64,000 nt of DNA from Takakia lepidozioides (GCA_030704615.1 CM060734.1:56314042-56378041); one strand, 5' to 3'. Shown: positions 20,501-31,794, counted from the first letter of the stretch. Made by a program: numbers and translations. The notes: a model not told the origin generated them from the letters alone.

Positions 20501-21753
20501 CTCTGTCAGGGGCTGACGTTGGTAGTAAGACTTACCTTCATATATAGAATTAATCCGGGTTTTCCAGATATCCTCTAGAAATCCCTTCACACAAGCATCA
20601 ATCTGCTGTGTGTGATTTGCCCAAAAACTAGGCCTCAGGAGGGCCTGGGCTTTTGGCTCAGCCTCGAGACTTTCAAAGTCGGTAAACAGAGGTACAGGCA
20701 CAAATCCCTTGATAGATTTGAAGAGAGCGTCTCTTTGGTGAGAGAACCCCGGACAGTGCATCAGAAAATGAATACTGTCTTCAGGTTGCCCACACAACGG
20801 GCAATTGCACTCTCCCTTTCCTCTCTGCTTCTGTTTGCTGTTCAAAGGTAGGCTTCCTGCCCTGAGTTTAAATTTCAGTCTAGTGCCGAGAGTGGGTAGA
20901 CCCTTGAGGTCATCCAAGATGTCCTCCCCCATGTCACTGACTAGAAACAAGTTCAGGGAAGTTTTCTGCCTAACTTCATTTTCATCAGACAATCTCATGG
21001 CAACAGACATGGCTTTGGACACTACAGAGAAAGAGATTGAGTGGGAGAGACTGGAAGGCCATAAGGCTCATGCAGAAGTAGTACCTGAAGAGGTTGGTGA
21101 TGAAGGCAAGTACAGAGGCATGCTCAACTGCATCTGACAGCGTACAAGGGTTGTGTCTTTCCAAACACCCTCCTGCAGATTATCCACAGAAAGTGTTCGC
21201 AGGCCGTGCATGTTACCAGGATCATACCAGCTGTACTGCACGCTTTCAATTCTTCTTGGCGTGGCAAACCCAGCGATCAACCCACCAGTACTGTCAGCTG
21301 AAGGTATCAGCTGACGTCGCATATCCACAGCAAACTTTCCCGCCTTTCTAGTACCTCCTGCAGCATCATCTTCATCCTTATTCACAACAATGGCACCCAC
21401 AACTTCCAGACCCCTGGGCAGTAGCACTCGCAGTTCATCTGCGGCAAGGCACACTTCTGTCAGGTTGCATGGTCCCGTTTCAGTTCCGAAACCTTCATAT
21501 GTATGCGATAACTACAGTACTGCTTCGGCCATTATACAAAGATACAAAGTTATCCTCGATGGTGAAAAAGAGAAGTGTGTGCCGGCTTACCAGCTTCCGC
21601 AGCCAAATCTGGCTCCAAGTCACTTGCATTGTATTGCAGACAACGAAGGGCTGAAAGTATAGTGAAAGGCATCGTAGCCAGTCCCAGCAGCCATGTCACT
21701 CCAATCTCTTCCTGCACTTTCACACTGCCCAGCACTCGCACATTGCCAGCCAT
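14552..21753 (-). CDS. UFSP2: Ufm1-specific protease 2 (UfSP2), 13 exons, intact
   Basis: Cysteine protease that matures and deconjugates the ubiquitin-like modifier UFM1, linked in eukaryotes to ER and ribosome quality control. Exons (minus): 21591-21753, 21085-21456, 19849-20045, 19348-19429, 18885-19045, 18526-18610, 18136-18252, 17938-17985, 17538-17614, 17155-17243, 16558-16669, 16148-16250 and 14552-14781. Every junction is GT-AG and in phase; the CDS totals 1836 nt, 611 residues plus TGA. The N-terminal half ([38 protein letters not shown]) is the plant-type extension. The peptidase C78 half shows [14 protein letters not shown], then [16 protein letters not shown] with catalytic Cys438, [20 protein letters not shown], and LILDPHYTG with Asp562 and His564. 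The 124-residue Cys-to-Asp spacing equals that recalled for human UfSP2. The ending [11 protein letters not shown] is typical. Introns hold LINE tails at 20,418-21,026 and 15,333-15,993 and a tandem duplication at 16,271. Start chosen as the first ATG of the conserved frame. Confidence 0.95.
15333..15993 (-). mobile_element. LINE reverse-transcriptase C-terminal remnant in UfSP2 intron
   Basis: Minus-strand fragments in the intron between UfSP2 exons 16148-16250 and 14552-14781. The segment 15,333-15,542 reads [22 protein letters not shown], the His-Cys half of the zinc knuckle found at the C-terminus of plant LINE reverse transcriptases. The first Cys pair lies in a shifted frame. No RT catalytic core remains. 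The upstream part (15,706-15,993) is open but not identified, so the left and right limits are approximate. Confidence 0.5.
16271..16500. repeat. 130-bp imperfect tandem duplication in UfSP2 intron
   Basis: GTCACCCTACATAGCC at 16,271 recurs at 16,401, each followed by a diverged copy containing ATGGATCATTAACATGCTCC and GTGCTAAACCCTT. It lies between UfSP2 exons 16558-16669 and 16148-16250. Confidence 0.9.
20418..21026 (-). mobile_element. 5'-truncated LINE tail inserted in UfSP2 intron
   Basis: An open minus-strand frame reaching to 20,369 (217 codons) encodes the C-terminal tail of a LINE-type reverse transcriptase. It has a CPLC...HFLMHC zinc knuckle (about residues 75-95) followed by a family-specific domain. 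The insert lies in the intron between UfSP2 exons 21085-21456 and 19849-20045. The 13-mer GAGAAAGAGATTG occurs at 20,405-20,417 and again at 21,027-21,039, a likely target-site duplication that sets the limits. Nothing of the RT core is present. A plus-strand relative lies at 24,480. An uninterrupted frame suggests a fairly young insertion. Confidence 0.8.
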
Positions 21754-22071
21754 TCTTTGTAAAGCTCCCTTAAAATGGCTCTACCTCTTTCTTTAGAGCT
21801 TAATTCAAGAAAGTATCTTCATTTTCAAGCTGGGACACAAGAGCTGACTGAAATCTGCACACTTGATTCAGGTGAATATCATCTGCCTTTCTCAATCAAT
21901 CTCCTGAGAATTGGAACTCAGATTGGGGCCGAACAAGGTGAATGGGCGGAGTTACAAGCTGGCAGCGGAAGTGTTCATGATACACTCTCTGCGCGGATTT
22001 TAGGTCTTCATCCATCTATCCTGTTCTATTCATCCATCCACTAAGTATAAACAAAGAGGGGGGAGGCCTTC

Positions 22072-22347
22072 ATGTCTCATACCTCTTGTGCCTTCGAAAT
22101 GGACTCCAGCGCTGCCCACAAGGACGCCCTCGTTGTTGCATTGACAAAGGCATTGGAGATTGTTGCATCGTTCGATACTATCCTCCAAAGGGCCTCCGAT
22201 GTGATCGCATCTATGGATGTGAGACTGAAGATGGCTTCCCAGGAGTTAGTGTCGTTCCAAAGTGCATCCAAACAACTTGAAGTCATCGTCTCTTTGCAAG
22301 TTTGGGAGAACTCCACAAGAGGTCCCTCATTCGAATGCGAAGAATGA
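22072..22347 (+). CDS. Hypothetical helical protein or first exon
   Basis: Open frame of 91 codons; an internal ATG at 22,102 (MDSSAAHKDALVVALTKAL) is an equally good start. It is Ala/Ser/Leu/Val-rich and predicted helical by eye, with no family I recognise. It lies divergently about 320 bp from the UfSP2 start, a common arrangement for a shared promoter. A possible donor within TTTGCAAGTTTGGGAG near 22,297 would make it a first exon, but no downstream exon was identified. It could also be spurious, as an antisense frame of similar length is open. Confidence 0.3.
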   Translation: MSHTSCAFEMDSSAAHKDALVVALTKALEIVASFDTILQRASDVIASMDVRLKMASQELVSFQSASKQLEVIVSLQVWENSTRGPSFECEE

Positions 22348-24470
22348 TGTTGGCTCAAGGGGCAGGAGGGGTGCTTGAACACCACCTCCTGCTCCCGCGA
22401 CCCCTGTAAAGGGCTTTGCAAAACAAAAAAAAAACAATAAGGGTCCTTTTGGACCCACCCACGCGGTCTGGGATAAATTAGGGTTTGAAAAATGGAAGGT
22501 CAGAAGTGAAGCTTTACTCATGGGATGGTTCCGTGCTCATTATAATGCAGAGAGAACCTGCCTAAAGAGAAGTGTCTTAACATTCCGCATATGGGTCATA
22601 GAGAACGCTGCGGGGTGGGGGATCTAGACCTGTGCAGGCTCCATATTTCCTGTTTGAAGCACACTGCGTCTGCCCCAGAGAGAATGTGCGATCGCTGAAA
22701 GAAAGAGAAGGGAAGGAACTAGTTGAGGCGAGAGGACGGTGGTGTGTTGAGGGCTGGCACTGGGTCTTGCCCGTAATATTTGATGAGGTGCTGTTTCGAC
22801 GAGTATAGGAGAGTACTAAGTCGATGAGGTCGACCTTCTGTTTTAGCTCAGACCCACAGAAAATTCTGACCTGCGCCTGTGAGAGCGTACTGTGTCTCAA
22901 AATCTCTACTCATGATCGCTTGGATCATTTTCACCAGCCGTTGAGTATGCCGAAATGCTCGATCATTTCGCCAGTGCAAGTCTGTCGTCTTCCAAATTTC
23001 CTTTCAGGTCTTGCAATTACCGTCTCGTGACTTCCAAAGCCTGGAAGCCCTCCAGCAGTGTTCCTTTCCCAGTTGTGTTCAGCTCAAGATGCAAATGGTA
23101 CTGATCGATGGGGTTGCAAGTGAGTTAGACACTTGGGAAGATGTGGGGCCAGGAAGAAGGCCCCCGCTCACTTCTTCGTACAACCCCTCAAGCAGTGATG
23201 GTGAGGAGACGTGTCGAAGACACCCCTCTCTCTGAATCAACCAAGAAATCCTCTGGTAAGTCCCTTGATTTTGGGATTGGTAGTACATCTTGTTAGGTTC
23301 TTGTTAGGTTCGTGTTTATGTTTCGATGCGGATCCAAATGTTCACCAAGAGTTTACAACGTTTAGAATGTACTCATAGGACATCCGTATAGAGACCGATT
23401 CTTAGCAAAGAGTAGGTGAAAGAGGCAGCGTTATATTGATCGAACTGTCGAGCATCCGGGGAAACAGGTAGGTGGAGGTAGATTGCCTACAGGTCCTTAT
23501 ATACTAAACGGTCGTTCCGTTCCGAAGTCCCTATAGATACGGTTTCAGCAAGTTACAGCGATTTCAGCACATGGTGGGTGATATAAATGGGATATGACAA
23601 TTGTTTACACTGGTCCTGACTCAGGTCCCAGGAGCCACCAATAGCAATCATCCTCCTCTCTCGCACTGGGGCTTCTTTCTTGTTTATGTGCATTTTGGTC
23701 TGTCAGATTTGAGCATAGTTCACAAGGAAATGGCAGGAATGGCAGGGACTATTGTGTTCATGCTGCTCGTAGTCTCCTCTCTTTCTGGAGAGATGGTGTC
23801 CTTAGTTTAGAGGCATGCCACTGGTCACTCTTTGAGGAACATGAGTGTAGATAAGCAGACAAGCAGGGTTGGCAAGTGCAGATAACCCAGGAAGTGCGAA
23901 GCCCTGAGTAGTTAATGAGCAGATGTTAAGAAGCTGTATACATTTTGACGAGTGGAACAGACTGGCTGCTAAGAGTCATTTTCTGGGATTTGAGAATTGT
24001 CTTGCCATTCCTTCCAAAAGGGATAACCTGCTCCATGGAAATAGCTTCTCTACGACTCCAAATCTAATTGATGCACCGGAATTCAATAAAATTCAGTATT
24101 GGGGTTTTGTATGAGATTGTCCCAGCTCAGATGAGCTTGATTGTTGAATTCATGGACAGTGAATAGATCACATTCTGGAGCAGATCAGCAGCAGGCTGCA
24201 TGATTGCTTGCTCCTTCCATCCCCTTTATCCAAGAAATCAGTTCAACACTACACACTTGTCTTTGTCCTGCTCTGCACAGGCCACCAATGTTATTCAAGT
24301 TTACAGCAGGGACAAAGCCTTCGCCGTGAGCACAGTCCCTGATGTCCAGACATCCTTCAGACTTTGACCTCAGTGCCTGCCAGTTCACCCCATCGCATCC
24401 AGTCCTGTACTGCTGTTCTGAAGTATCTCACATTTTTAGTTCAGAAGCATTGCATCTACCTGCACCACTG
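22348..24470. other. Intergenic, nothing recognised
   Basis: Short ORFs on both strands without motifs. If the ORF at 22,072 is a first exon, its later exons could be here, but I found none. Composition is unremarkable. Confidence 0.4.
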
Positions 24471-24479
24471 TCACTCCCA

Positions 24480-24790
24480 CTACTGTTCTATTCCCAACCA
24501 ATCCCCGCACTTCTGTTCACCAACTTTGAAAAACTTGAGGCTGAGCCTAAAGTCCTGACCCTGTTGGGGTCTAACTGCTGGACAGCTCACACAGCAAGTT
24601 GATGCTCCTGAAGGGCTTTCTAGAGCATATCTGGAAAATCCAAACTAATTGTCTCTATCAAGGTAAGTAACACCACCAGAGTGAGCTCCTCACAAAGGTG
24701 GTACCTGTTCCTTTTAGTTCGGCCCAAACTGGGCGCGGGGTCTATGGCCCTCTACATTCTATTGCCAACCAAGACCGACCGGCCCTTATA
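24480..24790 (+). mobile_element. Diverged LINE tail, same family as 20,418-21,026
   Basis: Plus-strand FTNFEKLEAEPKVLTLLGSN aligns with the frame at 20,418-21,026 ([20 protein letters not shown]). Nucleotide similarity continues past stops and frameshifts through a region matching the same family's KLGAGSMA segment near 24,730. It is an old, broken copy; its ends could not be set. Confidence 0.65.
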
Positions 24791-24799
24791 TCTAGGAAT

Positions 24800-26297
24800 A
24801 GTCTGTATACGAAAATGAACACCCAATAGTGCTTAGGCTTTCCAATTGCAAACCTGGGAAGAACTGTCACAGCGGGAAGGGTTGGTTATGGAGAGCCAAC
24901 AAGGCCCTTTCATTTTCTTCATGACTGCAAATTCACACAGCAGCCGCAAACCAAAGTAATGCCACATTCAGCACCCTGGTTCTTTTTGGAGGTATGTAGA
25001 GCCAGATCAGGGGGTTTCATGAGCGTTGTTCGAATTTCTTTTCGAGATCCATCGATAGCAATATGAAGTCGGCATGGAAAATAGGAGTTAGGATGTCTGA
25101 GGCCTAGTAGCACAGGTGCATGCAACTACGGCGCCCGGACTGGCAACACGCTCTTCTGGCCTCTCACTTAAAGCAGCATCACTATCAGCTTCTAAATGGG
25201 TTGATTCATCGCATGGGTAATTTTGGGGTGTGTCCTGAGCTGAATTCCGCAACATCAGTATGGTTTTCTCCTGAAAGTACCTCGAAAGTACACACATCAA
25301 ACTATGGTCCTGAACAATAGAGCAACTCCTGAATATAACAAAGGCCCAACAACAACAGCTACTGATGGAAAGAACGCAGCTAATGGCAGCCAGGGAAGAG
25401 CATACCAAGTAAGATACACAGTGGTCGTGAACCTGATGCTCTCAGGTTGACCCCACTTTTGTCATTTCGCATGCGCCTTCCTAGAGAAGGGAGGCCGGAA
25501 GCAGAAGTGAACATTCTTGACACGCGCTGCCTCCCTATGCGCGCCTCTGCAGCTGATAGTGCTGCAGTTTTCTACTAGGCGGATCCTTTTTCGCATCTGC
25601 CACATTGTGCAGAATAGTGAAGAATCAATGCAATGTCGGGCTGTCCATCCCATGAACGAATACAGACCGTAGTAAGACTCCCCTCCTTGCTAGCATGTAG
25701 TTTCCATATTGTAAAATGGCCACTACAAATCTACTGGAATTCTGGCGGTTGCCAGGACGGCGTAGTCCACTTCAGAGACAGTATTATATACTTCAGCTGA
25801 AAAGAATCTATCCGGGCCCTTGCTGCTTCAGATTTAGCTTAGGACGCTGCTTGCCCCCTCGTGTCCCATTTTCATTAGTTCTCGGCAGCCGTCTCTCACT
25901 TTGAAGAGTTGGGTTAATTCCTTGGCATGTGGTGATTTCATGCTTGAAGGTTTTCATTACAGTCCACTTTTGTCATTCCCTTTACTTCCTTCATTATTAG
26001 AAGGAGACATCGCTATTGTAGCATCGCTTCCTAAGATTGCATGCTAGGAAATGTGGTTGGACAATGATGTATGTTGTGGCACGATACTTAAGTGCACAAC
26101 AAACCAATAGACTTAAGAAATACACAATGTAGCAGGTTTTTTTTATTTGTTTTTACAAAAATAAAAAAAATTGCATGGTGCCACGTGATGAGCGATGTAC
26201 AACATAGTGCCTGGATGAAGACACTACATTTTTGGAGTCGTGGTCATGACTTTTCAAAGACGTATAATCATATGTGTAATTTGTTTCTCATTTTAGA
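24800..26297. other. Intergenic, nothing recognised
   Basis: Several short ORFs on both strands, including a 106-codon minus-strand frame at 25,088-25,408, none with a recognisable domain or conserved splice pattern. Toward 26,000 the sequence becomes AT-rich. Confidence 0.4.
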
Positions 26298-26715
26298 TTA
26301 ATTGGGTCTTAAAGTTAAAGTCTCATGTATGTGAGGCAGCGGGCCCAACGCACGGACGTCGGGGCGTCCTGCAACCACCACCCGGCTGGTCTACTCGCGG
26401 GTATGGTCGTCTTTTTTTGTAAAACTTGTAAATTAGACCCGCAACCTCGCAAATACTATTCAATGCGCCCAACCACCACACTACCTGCTATTTGCTGCTA
26501 CGCCATCAAGTTTTTAATCCCTTATCCAGATAAAAGCTTGAAGTCAGCCCCACCGTGGCCTAGGAGGATGGACCCACCTTTGCAAGGGGATCCAGTAGAC
26601 CCTACCGCATTGGGCCCGGGTAACATACCCACCTCATTGGACCCGGGCCAGGGAGGGGTCGCGAGAGAGCCACCCCGCAGCTCATACTAGCCGCGAGACT
26701 TTAAGACCCAATTAA
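26298..26715. mobile_element. Terminal-inverted-repeat element, 418 bp, TTAA ends
   Basis: Perfect 18-bp terminal inverted repeats: TTAATTGGGTCTTAAAGT at 26,298-26,315 and its complement at 26,698-26,715. Both ends begin with TTAA. The core is GC-rich in an AT-rich neighbourhood and carries one open frame (26,325-26,690) with no recognisable domain. Size and structure fit a non-autonomous DNA transposon (MITE-like). The TTAA could be part of the repeat or a target duplication as in piggyBac-type elements. Confidence 0.75.
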
Positions 26716-27763
26716 CTTTCAATGAGATAATCCATACTTCTTTGAGTCATGGTTTGCTCATGAAAATTAGGACTTTAAAAAATATAAAGTGTCATAAAAA
26801 CCGTGTTTTGGCGTACTGTATGTAAGACCCAACCATTCAGATACAATAAGTGTCGAGAACAAATACATCCTCATTAAAACACGAACACTTGACAATTGTT
26901 TACGAACATGTTGTAGATCAATAAAATGATCTGACTAATTTCAACTAGAATATAATCATTTATTCCTTGAAGACTAGACAAATTTGTATATAGATGTCAT
27001 AAAAGAAACAATTTGAAATGAAGCTGATTATTATCTCTTCTACCTTCATTATCTCATAGTCGTTATGGCGCAAATCATATTTGATAGTTCTGTATCTTCA
27101 TATTATATCTGGTTCAAAACTATGATGTTGAAGTTGTTGGGTTTCATTTCATAGAAACTTCATACCATATGTGGGCACAACAAACATATACTACATGTTG
27201 TCTTTGATATCCAAACCCTATTTATTAGTCATTCATCTTATCTAGGCTGCAACAAAATCATCAAATGAAGTGGAAATTAATAAAACCATAGTCACACCTT
27301 TCTTTTTTGCATAGTCAAAAAGTTTTAATGTGTTTGTACAATCAAATAAAATAGTTTATCACAATCTAATAAAACCTCAATCACACATTTTCTTCTTGTG
27401 ATCTAAGTTTTTACTTTGCTCATTTAACTCTTTGACTCTATCAAGATTTTAGAAAAAATATTGTAGCAGAGAAAATGAAACACATTATGGATGAAAATGA
27501 ATTTCATTAGCCATACGTAACTAGCCGCTTTTTCCATGGAGATGTCACCAGATTGCAATAAGGTAAAAACGTTTGCTCCTTCATAAACAAATTTGAACAA
27601 AACTTGTCAGGCATGTGTATCCTTATAAAAATTTGTATATATCGAGGTAGCCATCTCGCAGGGAGTCGACCATGCGCACGAATGTAAATCTGCTCCTGAT
27701 GTAGTTAAGAGGTTGACAGCGCACGTGTTGTCCAATTTGTCAGCGAGGTTTCACTTCTCATAA
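26716..27763. other. AT-rich intergenic DNA
   Basis: About 1 kb of AT-rich sequence without ORFs or recognisable elements. Confidence 0.6.
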
Positions 27764-27776
27764 TACATGGATGTCA

Positions 27777-27822
27777 GCTCTTAGTTACGCCGGCTTTGGC
27801 CGGAGTCTTCTTCTTCTTCTTC
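27777..27822 (+). mobile_element. 46-bp extremely truncated non-LTR insertion
   Basis: The insert starts GCTCTTAGTTACG, contains a CCGGC/GCCGG hairpin, and ends in a (TTC) repeat. It is flanked by a perfect 13-bp direct repeat TACATGGATGTCA at 27,764-27,776 and 27,823-27,835. The same 3' sequence with a TTTC-type tail ends the plus-strand element at 35,337-35,400, so this is a 5'-truncated copy of that family. Confidence 0.85.
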
Positions 27823-27835
27823 TACATGGATGTCA

Positions 27836-29118
27836 TGATTGGCCCGTGCCTTTATACTTATCATGTATTTTGCTTCTTAATATAAGTAATTTTTGCATCC
27901 ATCCTAATTGTGGCAAAAGAGATGTCTCAAAATTGGAGACGAAGGATGGTGTTGGCTTACCAACGCAATCACATTCTTGATGTGAATATGATGTCCGAAT
28001 AATAGTACACATTTCAATATACAATTATTGATGAGTTAATCAATCATTCTTAAAACTATGCTTTCAATATTTTAGATATGTGTTAATTAAATTTGTAGAT
28101 ATATGTAGCATATATATATATATATATATAATATAGTACATGACATTATAATACATATTATATTATACACTACATTGTAGTACTATACTCATTGAAACTA
28201 TATTCCACATTATAATGTAGTATTGGAAGTGGTCTACATGTACAAAGTACTAGAAAAAATATTGCATACATAATTTGAACAGAATACTTGGAGTACTTCA
28301 TATTTCAGAGTTCAATGCATTTATGCATTTGTCATCTGTTTTGGGTACAAGAGGATTTGAATACATGTTGAGAAAGGCATTTAAAATTTATATTACACAC
28401 TATAGTGTAACTACTATGTATGTGTTTATTCATCATTTATTTTGGTAACATAAGCATCCAAGAAATTGTTTCATGCTTCTCCTACATATGCTGGAAGCTT
28501 TTCCCACATTATGCATTAGGGTAAGTGTATTTTGGTTTTCTTAATTTAGATATTTTTGTTACACAATATTTGTAAGATTTCACTCTTCAAAGCCTTCTAA
28601 AGCAGACACAAGATACATGAATGTGTTTACTCGTCATTTGTTTCGGGTAGAGTAGAATTTATGTGACATGTTGAGAAAGACCAATGACATTTGAGCAACG
28701 AAGCCATACCTACAAACATAGTTATGCTAGGTATACATGCACTTTTGTGATATCAAGTTCATTTTCAGAATGCAACTGTATTGTGCTGGAAATGATCGCC
28801 TAATTTTTTTTAAATCTTGTTTACTTACGATTGTTGATCGTGGTCCATTACATGTTCTAACGTGTTCTTGGGAGGGCCAACCTTGAGGGATAGTGTATCC
28901 GCCATAAATCCCAGTAAGTTCAGCAAACCTCAAAGCTAAAACTTATGTGTACAGATGTGAGACCTAGATTTTAATATGCCACAGTGACTAGAAAATTTGG
29001 ACCAAAAACACCCGGATATGAGTGACCTCGGATCCCAATGGCACCCCAGAAGAGCTCATGCCCAATGAATGGATAGAATATACAACCAGCAATGGGAAGG
29101 ACTAACAAGAGTGATGGT
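27836..29118. other. AT-rich intergenic DNA with AT microsatellite
   Basis: AT-rich, no genes recognised. A (TA) microsatellite lies at about 28,110-28,131. Otherwise nothing stands out. Confidence 0.6.
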
Positions 29119-29247
29119 CTTGTTGTTACAATCACTCTCTTTGATGGACAGATGTTTGCCTTGGTCGATAATGATAACGATTTTGTCAACGGCATCATTC
29201 TTGATGGGCAAGGCAAGAAGATGGGCACAGTGTTCATCAATCTCTGA
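29119..29247 (+). pseudogene. Unidentified coding remnant
   Basis: The plus-strand frame reads VVTITLFDGQMFALVDND followed by an Asp/Gly-rich stretch to TGA at 29,245. A second frame just upstream (NGTPEELMPNEWIEYTTSNG) continues the coding-like composition, suggesting a frameshift between them. I do not recognise the family. It may be chance. Confidence 0.2.
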
Positions 29248-29632
29248 TGGTATGTCTTTCCATTGTAGTTTCATATCTCCTGGATATGTCAACCAAATCA
29301 TGTGTTAGATATTCTATATAATACTGTTGGGCAGGGTACAATTGAAGTTCATGTCAGATACATGAGGAAATGTGGCTCGACGTAATGGATGTGCCAACAA
29401 TTTGATCTCATCTTCACGTGATAATGCGTCTACTTTTCTGTGCAGCTTATTTACATCAACATCTCTGCTACATTTCATGGCTTCTAAAATCCCATGTCCT
29501 TGTCAATGCAACAGCGAGAGCGTCATTATTAGCAACACTCAAGCCCATTTCAAGAGCACAAGAGATAATGAGATGGCAGTGTAGCTATATATACTAATGT
29601 GTGGTGCTCCTCTCTCCTTAGCGTGTATCAGG

Positions 29633-29700
29633 AAGTTGAATTTTTGGGCTACATTATTTCTGACAAAAGAGTCTAGTTAGCTTCAAGGTGAAGACTCTAC
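29633..29700 (+). mobile_element. Short inverted chromovirus fragment
   Basis: Plus-strand EVEFLGYIISDK (end of the RT domain) followed by sequence matching the 3' untranslated part of the chromovirus (AGTTAGCTTCAAGGTGAAGACTC, also on the minus strand at about 48,597-48,619). It is therefore an internally deleted copy in the opposite orientation to the element starting at 29,713. Confidence 0.7.
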
Positions 29701-30747
29701 ATTCAATGTATCAGATTGGTGGAAAAGACATTTTTTCCACTTGGCTTATAGTCTTTTTTCCCTCAATTCATCAAGGACAAGGTGTACATGGCGACCATGT
29801 TCTTCCTCATTCTGTGAAAATATCAAAATGTCGTCCAAATATATGACTACAAAGTCATCGAAAAATTCTCGAAAGATGTCATTCATCATGTGTTGAAAAA
29901 TTGCTGGAGCATTTGTAAGACCGAAAGGCATAACACTGTATTCGAAATATCCGTATCTTGTGCGAAAAAAAATCTTTCATTCGTCTCTTTCTTTTATTCG
30001 TACAAGGTTATAAGCTCATCTCAAATCGATCTTTGTGAAAAAATTTGCTCGTCCAAGTTGTTCCAGGAGTCCAGAAGTAGTGGGTACCTCTGGTAGTGGG
30101 TAACGATTTTTTATAGTGACTTTGTTGAGCCCACGATAGTCCACACACATACGTAACGATCCGTCTTTCTTCTTCACAAATAAGGTAGGTGCTTCCGCGG
30201 GTGATTTCGAATATCGAATGAAATTCTTTAACAAATTTTCATCAATGTATTCGCGTAAAGCAGTCAGCTCCGTCTGAGATAAATTGTAGATCGGACCGAA
30301 TGGTGGTTGAGCTCATTCTTGCAGCTCAATTGCACAATCATAAGGTCGATGTTCTGGCAACATGTCTGCATTTTTTCTTCTCGAAGACATCATTGAAACC
30401 TTGATATTGAGTGGGTAATGTCGAAGTACCTTGGTCTGTTGTGGTTTTGATTGAAATCGCATAAAGTGCAAATGTCGCGTCTTTCTTCGTAGCTCTCATG
30501 AAGGCTCTCGCTCCAAGAAACAGAGGTTGAATACCTTTGGTACTTTTGCATTTTTGTCTTGCCGAAATTTTTCGTGATCGCCAGTCAATGTCAGGATTAT
30601 GAAGTACAAACCAAGAACGCCCGAGTCCAAAAGTGTTTCTACGGAGATATCTCGATTTTGCATCTTGATCATTACTGGATTTGGGTCTAGATGTAGAAAA
30701 AAGATCTTTTTTTGGTGAGGAATTTGGGATGTCCAGCCGCATGGTCC

Positions 30748-31794
30748 CTACTGTGACTGAACATCTTCGTTTTCCGACCTCCTCGTATCGAACACTTGAG
30801 TTGTGCCCCGAGCTTTGAATCTTCTCTTGTTGGGGCAGTTTAATGTTATGTGATCATCTTCTCCGCAATAAAGGCATAATCCATTTGAGCGCTGTCTTTG
30901 TTTTTCTTGTGGCATCAATGGCTTGAATCGGATAGTATCAATCTGCATAGGATCATTACCGGATGTCTGATGGATCGTTGTGTTTGGTGCCGTAGTAGCA
31001 GCGGCATGATGCATCGTCGACCATCCAGATTGCTTCTTTTGACGTCTTTTGAACAAACGATTATCGCATGCAATGACTTAGATGATGAATTCGCTCAGTG
31101 TACTTACGTTTGGCATTGTCAGCAACAAATCTTTTATATCATCTTTTAGGCCACATCGAAACTGTCTAATGGGACTCTTCTCATTCCAGTCGAGGTCGCA
31201 CACAAGTTGTCGAAATTCGGCAGCATAAACGGAAGCTGGACGTGCTCATTGTCAAAGATTTCGCATCTTTGTCTCTGCAACTCTCTCTCTATCATTCTCT
31301 CCAAACGTTGCAGTGAACTCGGACATGAACGCTTCAAAATTGTATAGTAAATACGAATTTTTCTCTAATAGCGGTGCAAACCAAAATAAGGCAATGTCTG
31401 ATAGAAGGGTGCCCACGAATCCCACTTGAATACCTTCATCAGGGTAGCGTTGTGGATGTAGTCGTAGGAACAATCGTACTTGTTGAACAAAACCGCGAAA
31501 TCTTGATCTCGTCTCATCACATTTTTCGAGCATGCTGACTTTTGGTTCCCTTGTAATCTGTTGAAAATTTGGAGGAACCGTTGCAGTATGATTTGTTGTA
31601 GTAAGAACTCGTAAGGTTGAAAATATATTGTTCAACTCCTTCAACTCTGAAATTTATTGTTGCAAATTGTTGAGAGCGTTGCTAAGATCTTGAGACTAAT
31701 CAACTTGTAGTTGGGCAGTAGAGGTACAAAGTTCTTGCATCTGGAGCTGAAGATTCTGCAATGTGGCGACCATTTCCACAAATGTGCCTTCCAT
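30748..31794 (-). pseudogene. Chromovirus Gag, broken
   Basis: Starts ATGGAAGGCACATTT at 31,794; the capsid-like part (GFVGTLLSDIALFWFAPLLE) and the nucleocapsid CCHC knuckle are readable, but the frame is interrupted by stops and shifts near 31,690, 31,250 and 31,060. Gag packages element RNA; this copy cannot make the protein. Confidence 0.8.

Noticed and set aside
26325-26690. 121-codon ORF as a protein-coding gene
   Set aside because: It spans almost the whole core of the inverted-repeat element, has no domain, and is Pro/Arg/Gly-rich from GC content alone.
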